A stretch of 13,542 bases of DNA. Origin: an uncultured Collinsella sp. GTDB lineage: Bacteria > Actinomycetota > Coriobacteriia > Coriobacteriales > Coriobacteriaceae. The stretch covers positions 1 to 13,542 of the forward strand of contig CAUEQX010000041.1 in the NCBI GenBank assembly GCA_959020035.1. The letters are read 5' to 3'. The notes under the pieces are model-generated. The model saw nothing but the letters and a program-made list of their open reading frames with translations. It was not told the DNA's origin and did not search any database. Below are positions 1 to 6,415 of the stretch, piece after piece; within the stretch, counting starts at the first letter, position 1, and every line of letters begins with the position of its first letter. A program made the position numbers and the translations under genes.

Positions 1-111
1 TACTATAGGTTATGTTTATTATCTTCTTGAATGTAAATGCTATTCACTTAGCAACAGTACTCATATTTGGCATTTATTGCCCACTGCCATATAACTAACA
101 CCCTATAGCAG
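1..111. other. AT-rich left edge, no gene seen
   Basis: This stretch is clearly richer in A+T than the rest of the window, and I see no credible coding frame in it. On the minus strand TATAGT (positions 7-2) preceded by TTCAAG with an 18-base gap could be a weak promoter for a gene running leftward out of the window, but the -35 match is only 3 of 6. It is most likely intergenic DNA beyond the terminator of the NRAMP operon. Confidence 0.3.
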
Positions 112-148
112 ACAAAAACAGGCCGTAGCCCATCGCTGCGGCCTGTTT
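112..148 (-). terminator. Rho-independent terminator of the mgtE-like/NRAMP operon
   Basis: On the minus strand, AAACAGGCCG (148-139) and CGGCCTGTTT (125-116) form a perfect 10-bp stem around a 13-base loop. The descending arm runs into a short T tract (five T in a row, 118-114). The hairpin starts 17 bases after the stop codon of the NRAMP gene, where an operon-ending terminator would be expected. Confidence 0.85.
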
Positions 149-165
149 GGAGTCCAAAAGAGGCG

Positions 166-1428
166 CTAAGCGCTGTAACCCATCGCCTGCAGGACAAACA
201 TGACGGCCGTGAGCACCGTAATCACGGCGATAGTCGCCCAAGTGAGCACGTTCCACACGCGGCCGTTGCGGTTGGCGCCCATAATGTGACGGTCGGCGGC
301 GATAACCACCTGGAACACCAGAACCACAGGCAGCAGCACGCCATTGATGACCTGCGAGGTCATCATAATCTGGAACAGATCGACGCCGGGCATAAGCACC
401 AGCACGGCAGAGATGCCAATGATGGCCGTAATGATGCCGCGATAGACCGGGGCCTCGTCCCAGCTGCGGTCGGCACCGCGCTCCCAGCCAAATGCCTCGC
501 AGATAGCGCTCGACGTGACGCCCGGCAGCACGCAGGCGGCCAAGAAGCTCGCCGCGACCAGGCCCGAGGCAAACAGCACCGTGGACCACTGACCCGCAAT
601 AGGCTCCAGCGCGCGGGCGGCATCGGCGGCATCGCTAATCTGAATACCCGCCGGGAACAACACCGTACCGGTCGTGATGATAATAAAGCCGGCAATGACA
701 TCGGCGGCAAGCGAGCCGCTCACGGTGTCGATGCGCTGCAGCACGATATCGTCCTCGCCCGCGTTCTTATCGACCACGTTGTTCTGCGCCAAGAAAATCA
801 TCCACGGCGCGATGGTGGTACCAATCGTCGCGACCACGAGCGACACGTAGCTGGGGTCATTTTGAATGTTAGGCACGACCAGGTCGACCGCGACCTCACC
901 CCAGTTGGGGCCAGCCATAAACGCGGCGACAATATAGGTCACGAACACGCAGCTCACCAGCAGCAGAATCTTCTCGATGCGCTGGAAACTGCCCGACATG
1001 GTAAGCATCCACACCAGCAGCGCCACCAACGGCACCGAGATGCTCGCCGGCACGCCAAAGAGGGCGAGGCCGCTCGCAATACCCGCAAACTCCGAAATGG
1101 TCACGGCTGTGTTGGCGATCAACAGCGCCGCCATAGCAAGTACACTCTTGCGCACGCCAAAGCGCTCACGAATGAGCGATGCCAGGCCCTTGCCCGTGAC
1201 GCAGCCGCAGCGTGCCGCGGTCTCCTGCGTCACGATAAGCAGCACGGTCATGACGGGAAGCATCCAGAGCATCTTATAGCCATAGCTGGCGCCCGCGCTG
1301 GAATACGTGGCGATGCCGCCGGCGTCATTGCCCGAAAGTGCCGCCAAAAGACCGGGGCCCATGGCGCCAAAGATGGCCGCGATGGTCAGCTTTTGCTTGG
1401 TGCTCGGCTTTTGCTTCGTATTTTGCAC
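166..1428 (-). CDS. NRAMP-family divalent metal transporter, NRMT (Mg2+) type
   Basis: A 420-residue polytopic membrane protein with the NRAMP (SLC11) layout of about 11 helices. Helix 1 begins GPGLLAAL and helix 2 carries GYKMLW; TGKGLASLIRERF follows. At the metal site, the canonical DPGN of helix 1 reads DAGG (35-38): the aspartate is kept and the asparagine is lost. The canonical MPHN of helix 6 reads APWM (207-210), so the methionine whose sulfur selects Mn2+/Fe2+ is gone. In the family this combination marks NRMT proteins, of which the Eggerthella lenta member is a demonstrated Mg2+ transporter; Mg2+ uptake is therefore the likely role (inference). The start is GTG at 1428 because AGGTGG lies 4 bases before it and the preceding gene stops 8 bases upstream. 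A longer frame would overlap that gene by about 55 bases. It is the second gene of the operon and ends at a terminator. Confidence 0.9.
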   Translation of the reverse strand: MQNTKQKPSTKQKLTIAAIFGAMGPGLLAALSGNDAGGIATYSSAGASYGYKMLWMLPVMTVLLIVTQETAARCGCVTGKGLASLIRERFGVRKSVLAMAALLIANTAVTISEFAGIASGLALFGVPASISVPLVALLVWMLTMSGSFQRIEKILLLVSCVFVTYIVAAFMAGPNWGEVAVDLVVPNIQNDPSYVSLVVATIGTTIAPWMIFLAQNNVVDKNAGEDDIVLQRIDTVSGSLAADVIAGFIIITTGTVLFPAGIQISDAADAARALEPIAGQWSTVLFASGLVAASFLAACVLPGVTSSAICEAFGWERGADRSWDEAPVYRGIITAIIGISAVLVLMPGVDLFQIMMTSQVINGVLLPVVLVFQVVIAADRHIMGANRNGRVWNVLTWATIAVITVLTAVMFVLQAMGYSA

Positions 1429-1436
1429 GCGACCAC

Positions 1437-3281
1437 CTAACCCATGACTGACATGGTGAGCAGCACCGCGGCGATGCAGTACGCCACACACGAGATCATG
1501 ACGGCGATGACGTTCATGGCGGTACCCGACGTATTGAGGTCGTGCTCGTCGCGCCAGAACAGCACCATCAGGTAAATCACGGCGCTCATGTTGCCAACCA
1601 GGCAGATGATGGCGGCAATGTTAAAGCAGCCGGTAAAGAGCTGCTCCTCAAACATAGTGGCATCGGGGAACGCAGCGGTGCGTACCAGCTGCGCGCACAG
1701 GTAGGTCACGAGCGAAAGGATCAGGCCCATGCCCGTGCTCTGGAAGAAGAATCCCAGGTACGGCTTGGGCTCGTCGTCGTGACCGTCGTACTCGAGGAAG
1801 TAGTTCTTGACGAACGACACCATGCGCGAGGCAGCCAGCAGCACGAGCGGCATGGCGCACATGGGGAACACCACCAGATGCGCGGAGCCCAGCGCCGTCC
1901 CCAGCGCCGTCGCCATAATGCACGAGGCGATGCCCCACACGACGACCCAGTACTGACGATGCACGAACCAGCTGAGCACGTTCGTCGAGTCGTCCGACGC
2001 GCTGTCGCCCGAGCCGACACCGGCGATCTGCAGGTCCTCCTGATGCTCCTCGGCGATAACGTCCATGGCGTCGTCGAAGGTCACGATACCCAGGATATGA
2101 CGGTTCTCGTCGCAGACAGGGATGGCAACCAGGTCGTACTTGGTCATCTCGTCCGTCACGTCTTCCTGGTCCTCGTCGGGCGACACGTAGACCAGATCGC
2201 GATAGGCGAGCTGGCCCAGCGTGGCGTCGCGGTCGGCCACGATCAGCGTGCGCAGCGAAAGCACGCCCGTCAGCATGCCACTCGGATCCTCGGTATAGAC
2301 GTAGTAGACGCTCTCAAAGTCCTCGTCGAGTTTGCGAATCGCCTCGATGGCGTCGCCGACCGTCGCCGTGGCGGGCAGCGAGACAAACTCCGAGGTCATG
2401 ATGCGGCCGGCGGTGTTGTCCTCGTAGCCTAGCAGGTTACGAATCGCCTTCTCCTCCTTGACGCCCATCAGGCGCAGGAGCTTCTCGGCCTTCTCATAAT
2501 CGAGCTCGTCGATCAGGTCGGCGGCGTCGTCCGGGTCCATCATGGCCAGCATCGACGATGCGTCCGTATCGGACAGGCCCTCGAGCATCTCGGTCATGAG
2601 CTCGTCGTCATCGAACTCCGAGATGGCCTCGGCGGCCTGGGCGGTGTCGAGCTGCGCGAACACCTGCGCGCGCAGGCGCGGGTCGAGCTGCTCGATGATG
2701 TCGGCAATGTCAGCAGGATGCAGCTCGCCAAGCGTCTTGTGCGACACCGAGAGCTGGATGTTCTTAGTCGAGCGATCGAGCAGGTCCATGTAAGACCAGG
2801 CGATAATGTCCTCGCTGAGCGGCTTGCCAAGGTGCTTCATAAAGCCTGCGACGATATGCTCGGGCGCGGGGCTGATGGCGCGTAGGAGACCGCGGGCCCC
2901 GACCTCGGCGCCCAGCAGGCGCAGCTGATTTTCGCCCGACATGGAAAACTTGATGTCGTTTACGCGCACGACCTTCATGCCCTGCGTGTCGACAATCTGC
3001 TTGTTAAGCACGTCGCGGGCAAGCAAGAGTTCGGTCGGCTGCAAGTACGAAAAACGGATTTCGGTGGCCGACGTCTTAAGGTGTACACCCGTCTCGTCGA
3101 TACGGTCGACCCATTTGCGCCAGCTGATCATAAACGGCGTCTTGCCGGGACCACGGAACGCGAGCGACGTCACGTGCGGAAAAACTTCGCCGGTTGCAAT
3201 GCCAAAATCGTTAACCACGCCGAGCTTTTCGCCGTCGACGTCCAAGACCGGCAATTTGAGCATCTCACTCAGATAATTCAA
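1437..3281 (-). CDS. PRC-barrel/MgtE-N/CBS protein with degenerate MgtE-like membrane domain
   Basis: A 614-residue protein. In order: two PRC-barrel-like segments (about 5-75 and 87-145), an MgtE N-domain of helical repeats (about 185-290, with HPADIADII at 188-196 and DPDDAADL at 249-256), a CBS pair (about 290-410, beginning NTAGRIMTSEF, ending VTFDDAMDVI), and about five membrane helices (443-614). In MgtE channels the N and CBS domains bind Mg2+ and gate the pore. Here the membrane part keeps the five-helix pattern but lacks the GGNxGxQ-type motif of helix 2 (position occupied by LLAASRMVSF) and has no aspartate in the last helix, where MgtE has its essential pore Asp. It may be a sensor or regulator of the NRAMP-type transporter made from the same mRNA, or an unusual channel. 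The start is TTG at 3281, with GGGGAG 5 bases upstream and an in-frame stop shortly before; Met7 is the alternative. Confidence 0.85.
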   Translation of the reverse strand: MNYLSEMLKLPVLDVDGEKLGVVNDFGIATGEVFPHVTSLAFRGPGKTPFMISWRKWVDRIDETGVHLKTSATEIRFSYLQPTELLLARDVLNKQIVDTQGMKVVRVNDIKFSMSGENQLRLLGAEVGARGLLRAISPAPEHIVAGFMKHLGKPLSEDIIAWSYMDLLDRSTKNIQLSVSHKTLGELHPADIADIIEQLDPRLRAQVFAQLDTAQAAEAISEFDDDELMTEMLEGLSDTDASSMLAMMDPDDAADLIDELDYEKAEKLLRLMGVKEEKAIRNLLGYEDNTAGRIMTSEFVSLPATATVGDAIEAIRKLDEDFESVYYVYTEDPSGMLTGVLSLRTLIVADRDATLGQLAYRDLVYVSPDEDQEDVTDEMTKYDLVAIPVCDENRHILGIVTFDDAMDVIAEEHQEDLQIAGVGSGDSASDDSTNVLSWFVHRQYWVVVWGIASCIMATALGTALGSAHLVVFPMCAMPLVLLAASRMVSFVKNYFLEYDGHDDEPKPYLGFFFQSTGMGLILSLVTYLCAQLVRTAAFPDATMFEEQLFTGCFNIAAIICLVGNMSAVIYLMVLFWRDEHDLNTSGTAMNVIAVMISCVAYCIAAVLLTMSVMG

Positions 3282-3500
3282 TGGTGCTCCCCATCATTAT
3301 TCCTGCGGACCGCGCGACCATGCCGGCGCGCAATCCGTGGACTTTTAGATATGTATACGCATGCGCGGGCGGCACGCCGCTCGGCGCTCACACCCCGTGC
3401 ACGCGCAGAAAGCACCTGCATGGGGTCATCGACTGTATGGTCGAGGTTTGGATTTCACCTGTAACCTTTCTCTTGACCCTCATTAACCGCAGTAACTATA
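3282..3500 (-). promoter_or_regulatory. Candidate promoter and long structured leader of the mgtE-like operon
   Basis: Most of the gap 3282-3655 is non-coding. On the minus strand an extended -10 box TGCTATAGT has its hexamer at 3500-3495; I see no good -35. A start near 3488 would give a leader of about 205 nt. It can fold into TCGAC/GTCGA (3444-3429, 6-base loop), a 5+4-bp stem ACCCC-A-TGCA/TGCA-C-GGGGT with one mismatch (3426-3392), and GCGGC/GCCGC (3380-3369). GGGGAG of the ribosome binding site follows. A long structured leader on an Mg2+-family operon suggests a riboswitch or attenuator, but I could not fit it to the M-box consensus. The rest of the gap (3501-3655) holds the end of the NodB-fold transcript and a palindromic repeat. 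Confidence 0.45.
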
Positions 3501-3630
3501 GCATCAGCATCGCGCTGCGGCACCGAATTTATGCGCTGAACATTGCAGGCATACCAAACGCTGACGTATCCGTGACATAGAGCCGGATGAGCACGGTGGG
3601 ACAAAGCGATTAAGACCGTCCTAAACGACC

Positions 3631-3658
3631 AGTCGTTTAAGCACGTCCCCGATGACTA
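3631..3658 (+). repeat. 28-nt quasi-palindromic repeat, copy A
   Basis: The plus strand here matches the minus strand of copy B (12136-12164) at 24 of 28 positions. The ends are inverted (AGTCRTT...ATGACT, one G-T pair in this copy). It contains the TAG stop codon (3658-3656) of the NodB-fold gene. Its left end overlaps a perfect 8-bp inverted repeat, TAAACGAC-CA-GTCGTTTA (3622-3639). There is no T tract, so it is a poor classical terminator. It is probably a dispersed extragenic palindrome that can form an mRNA 3'-end hairpin. Confidence 0.6.
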
Positions 3659-5062
3659 CTCTGTGGTGTCGTCGTCCTCGGGGAGTTGGGGGAACACGGC
3701 GTTTTTGGGCATGGAAACCTTGGTGAGCGAGGTGAGCTTTTTACTCAATGCGGTGTCCGTCTTGACCAGGTCGCTGAGCGTCACGATCTTGTAGCCGTCG
3801 GCGACAAGGCCGTCGATAATCTGCGGCAGCGCCTCGAGCGTCTGCTCGGCGCACTCATCGCTATCGGTGAGCAGCACAATATTGCCCGGCGTCATCGAGT
3901 CGAGCACGGTCGATACTTGCTCGTCGGCGCCGTTGAGCAGCCAGTCGCCCGAATCGATATTCCACGAAACCTCGGCGGACACCAGGTCCATCGAGTCGAT
4001 CCAGTTTTGCTCGTCAAACGCGGCGTAGGGGGCACGCAGCAACATCGTCTCGACGCCGGTCGCCGACTTAATCGCCTCGGTGCCCTTCGTGATCTGCTTG
4101 CGCACCGTCTCGCGATCCTCGCCCTTGAGCGAATCATCGCTGTAGCTGTTGGAGCCGACCTCGCACCCGGCATCGACAATCGCTTTGGCAGTAGCGGGCG
4201 AGGCTTCCGCGGCATCGCCCGAAAGGAAGAACGTCGCCGTGACGCCCTTTTCCTTGAGCACCTGCAAGATCTGCTTGGTCGCGCCGCTCGGGCCCTCGTC
4301 AAATGTCAGGGCCACGTACTTTTCGTTGCCCTTGGGCGCTACGCTTGCGCACTCGACCACGCAGTCGGTGGCGGGCACGACCTCGCCGCGGTCCTGCGTC
4401 TTGCCCGACTGCTCGCCGACCCATACCTCGGAGCGGCCCTGAACGCCCCAGGTTTTGACATACTCAATGGCGCCCGTGCCCTCGACCTTAAGCTTTGGCT
4501 CGATAGTCGTGGCCTGGACCTCGTGCTTTTCGTACACGTTGCGGCCGTCCTTGACCGTCACCTTCTCGCCACCCGTAAGCTCGCGACTATCCCATTTGCC
4601 TTGCTTCACGCGCTTGCCGTCGACCTTCACCGACAGCTTTTCGCCCCCATGGCGCTTGAGCACGCTGTCATCGACGGCCAGCAGGTCGCCTGCGTCGTAG
4701 GTGTCAGTCAACTCCTGGTCGTCGATGAGATTCTGCAGCGTAGAGCCCACGCGCACCGCGGTCTTCTGGCCGTTAAGTGCCACGTCCACGCTGCGGTTGA
4801 CGTAGCCCACGACGGCAGCGATAAACAGCACGAGCGCGCAACCCACGGCGATGAGCGCATAGGGCAGGCGAGACGAACGACGGGGTGTACGGCTGTTGCC
4901 GATGCGAGCGCTGCGATCGCTAAAGCCGCGGCTATGGTTGAGATACATCGCGCCGGGCTTACGGTGACGCTTGCGCTGACCGCTGGGCAGCTGCCCCAGG
5001 TCGCGGCGCGCCGTCGGACGCGCACCCGAACGCCCGTTTAAGTTGGATCCGTTTTGGCGCAT
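3656..5062 (-). CDS. Membrane-anchored NodB-fold (polysaccharide deacetylase-like) protein, probably inactive
   Basis: A 468-residue protein: a long basic cytoplasmic N-terminus (1-66), one membrane helix (about 68-88), a small beta-rich segment resembling the DUF348/YabE ubiquitin-like fold (about 91-185), a linker, and a NodB-homology domain (about 248-435). Active family members remove acetyl groups from peptidoglycan or other glycans using a D-H-H metal site. Here TFDDGP is TFDEGP (253-258): catalytic Asp255 stays and the metal Asp is Glu256. The motif-2 histidines are Asn305 and Asp309, and the motif-5 LLHD histidine is Thr399. RAPY (343-346) and DSGDW (370-374) remain, so the fold is intact but zinc chemistry is doubtful. 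It may instead bind wall glycans. The start is ATG with GGGAGG 4 bases upstream. It lies downstream of the YtxH/PRC pair across a hairpin. Confidence 0.85.
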   Translation of the reverse strand: MRQNGSNLNGRSGARPTARRDLGQLPSGQRKRHRKPGAMYLNHSRGFSDRSARIGNSRTPRRSSRLPYALIAVGCALVLFIAAVVGYVNRSVDVALNGQKTAVRVGSTLQNLIDDQELTDTYDAGDLLAVDDSVLKRHGGEKLSVKVDGKRVKQGKWDSRELTGGEKVTVKDGRNVYEKHEVQATTIEPKLKVEGTGAIEYVKTWGVQGRSEVWVGEQSGKTQDRGEVVPATDCVVECASVAPKGNEKYVALTFDEGPSGATKQILQVLKEKGVTATFFLSGDAAEASPATAKAIVDAGCEVGSNSYSDDSLKGEDRETVRKQITKGTEAIKSATGVETMLLRAPYAAFDEQNWIDSMDLVSAEVSWNIDSGDWLLNGADEQVSTVLDSMTPGNIVLLTDSDECAEQTLEALPQIIDGLVADGYKIVTLSDLVKTDTALSKKLTSLTKVSMPKNAVFPQLPEDDDTTE

Positions 5063-5083
5063 GTGCCCTCCCCCATAAACACA

Positions 5084-5113
5084 GCAAGCCGGAGCAACAG
5101 GTCTCCGGCTTGC
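5084..5113 (-). terminator. Hairpin between the PRC-barrel gene and the NodB-fold gene
   Basis: GCAAGCCGGAG and CTCCGGCTTGC form a perfect 11-bp stem with an 8-base loop. It starts 21 bases after the PRC-barrel stop codon and ends 21 bases before the NodB-fold start codon. On the minus strand the bases after it are TGTGTTTA, a poor T tract, so termination is probably partial. Downstream expression may come from read-through, because little room is left for a separate promoter. Confidence 0.6.
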
Positions 5114-5134
5114 CTCCCATCATTTGGTACGTCG

Positions 5135-5890
5135 CTATTTTGTAGCTTTTGACGAGCCTCCGCTCGCCTTTTGGTATTCGTCCTTAAAGGCCTTGAACAT
5201 GCCGCGCGTCTTGCCGAGCTGCTTGCCCAGTGCGCGACTGCCCTTGTCCACGGCAACCGATCCCTTGTCGTCGAGCACCTTGGCGCCCTTTTTGACCTTG
5301 TCGCCCACCACGACGCTGGCCTCGGCGGCCTTGGCAGCCGCACCGCCCGAATACCCGAGCGACTTGACCTCGTCCGAGACGACCATCGCACCGTTCTCGT
5401 AGCCGCGCAGCATCGTCGGCGGCACCTGCGTGTCACCAACCAAAACACTCGAAGCAGCACCGGCGGTCACATAGAATGCCTGCACGATGCCCGAGCGCGG
5501 CTTGAACTCAACGTCCGAGCAATAGCCCACGACGTCGCCCGATTCCGTGCGCACGTCCATACCGACCCAGATGATGCAATCGTCCAGGTTGATGTCGAGG
5601 CGCTTGGCCGCAGCGGTATCGTAGGTGCCCTTGACGTCGTCAACCGCGATGGCGCCCTCGTAGACACCAATGGCGTCGAGCGCTACGAATCGGTCGGGAC
5701 GCTCGATCATACCCGCGATATCGGACTGGCGGACCATAAAGCCGACCACGCGCGTACCGCCCGGGGTAAAGACCGGAAAGTGAATCTTTCCGAGCTTTTT
5801 AGGGCTGCGCGGTGTGCCGTCCTTTTTGGTACGCTTGTCCTCAGTAGGCTTGCGATAGATCTTGGCGCCGACAAAATCCCCGGCGCGCAT
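5135..5890 (-). CDS. PRC-barrel domain protein
   Basis: A 251-residue soluble protein without signal peptide or membrane helix. Two PRC-barrel-like beta segments can be read: residues about 1-85 (with GKIHFPVF and GTRVVGFMVR) and about 103-170 (with GDVVGYCSDVEF and GIVQAFYV). The tail from about 185 is rich in Ala, Lys and Gly and looks like a basic, flexible helix. PRC barrels are small beta domains found in RimM, photosynthetic reaction centre H subunits and many stress or membrane-associated bacterial proteins; the exact role is unknown. The start ATG overlaps the TAA of the YtxH gene by one base (TAATG), so the two are translationally coupled. A PRC region also opens the MgtE-like protein of this window. 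Confidence 0.8.
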   Translation of the reverse strand: MRAGDFVGAKIYRKPTEDKRTKKDGTPRSPKKLGKIHFPVFTPGGTRVVGFMVRQSDIAGMIERPDRFVALDAIGVYEGAIAVDDVKGTYDTAAAKRLDINLDDCIIWVGMDVRTESGDVVGYCSDVEFKPRSGIVQAFYVTAGAASSVLVGDTQVPPTMLRGYENGAMVVSDEVKSLGYSGGAAAKAAEASVVVGDKVKKGAKVLDDKGSVAVDKGSRALGKQLGKTRGMFKAFKDEYQKASGGSSKATK

Positions 5891-6285
5891 TATGCCTCGG
5901 TCGAGGGCTCCGCAGCCTCGGTATCAGCCTCGACGGCGTTCTCGACCACGACGTCGGCGGCAGGCGTCACGTTGCCGCCCGAAATGGCGTCGTTGAGCTG
6001 CTCGCGTAGCTGGTCCATGCGCTCGCGGGCCAGGTCGACCTTGGCGCGCAGGTCGTCGGTCTTGGCGTCGACCATCGGGCCAAAGTCATTCACCGCAGCA
6101 CGGGCCTCCTCGGCGCTGTGCTCGTAGGTGTCGCGCATATTGTCCCAGGCGTCGTTGGCGATATCGGCAGCCATGGCGCGGGTCTCGGCGCCCGAGCGCG
6201 GGGCCAGAGCAACGCCGACAATAGCGCCGGCAGCGGCACCAAAAAGTGCGCCGGAGACAAAGCTGAAAGTCTTACCCATGATCAT
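5890..6285 (-). CDS. YtxH-domain membrane-anchored protein
   Basis: A protein of 131 residues (129 if translation starts at the second ATG, 6279). A single glycine- and alanine-rich membrane segment (about 8-28) leads into APRSGAETR, the signature of YtxH/GvpP-like stress proteins. A charged helical region follows (about 35-100, probably coiled coil), then an acidic tail. YtxH proteins are small envelope-associated stress proteins of unclear biochemistry. AGGAG lies 4 bases before the first ATG and 10 before the second, so either start is possible; the longer open frame further upstream would lie before the ribosome binding site. It is the first gene of a coupled pair with the PRC-barrel gene, with a promoter about 50 bases upstream. 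Confidence 0.85.
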   Translation of the reverse strand: MIMGKTFSFVSGALFGAAAGAIVGVALAPRSGAETRAMAADIANDAWDNMRDTYEHSAEEARAAVNDFGPMVDAKTDDLRAKVDLARERMDQLREQLNDAISGGNVTPAADVVVENAVEADTEAAEPSTEA

Positions 6286-6296
6286 TCCTCTCCTGC

Positions 6297-6336
6297 GGGC
6301 ACGTCGGTGCCCACCGTTTGAATGCTGTCCATTATA
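6297..6336 (-). promoter_or_regulatory. Promoter and leader hairpin of the YtxH/PRC operon
   Basis: The minus strand has a perfect TATAAT (6336-6331), with no convincing -35 at 16-18 bases. Transcription would start near 6324. The short leader contains GGGCAC-CGAC-GTGCCC (6312-6297), a 6-bp stem with a 4-base loop ending just before the AGGAG ribosome binding site. Confidence 0.6.
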
Positions 6337-6415
6337 CCCGCAGCGCATCACTTGCCGCTCCGCTCATCTGCGTACGGCAAAGGCGCAGGTACGTGATGGT
6401 GATAAACGCGTAGGC

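Noticed and set aside
3282..3500. M-box Mg2+ riboswitch
   Set aside because: Only a short stretch resembles the consensus. The conserved 5' segment and the paired core could not be found by eye, so I list only an unassigned structured leader.
3281..3580. A 99-codon plus-strand open frame in the large intergenic gap
   Set aside because: I see no ribosome binding site, family motif or sensible composition, and it lies over the probable promoter and leader of the mgtE-like operon.
3686..5041. A 451-codon plus-strand open frame opposite the NodB-fold gene
   Set aside because: The minus strand encodes a coherent domain protein with recognisable motifs; the plus frame shows none and is a codon-bias shadow. 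The same holds for the long plus-strand frames at 286-1440 and 10901-12091.
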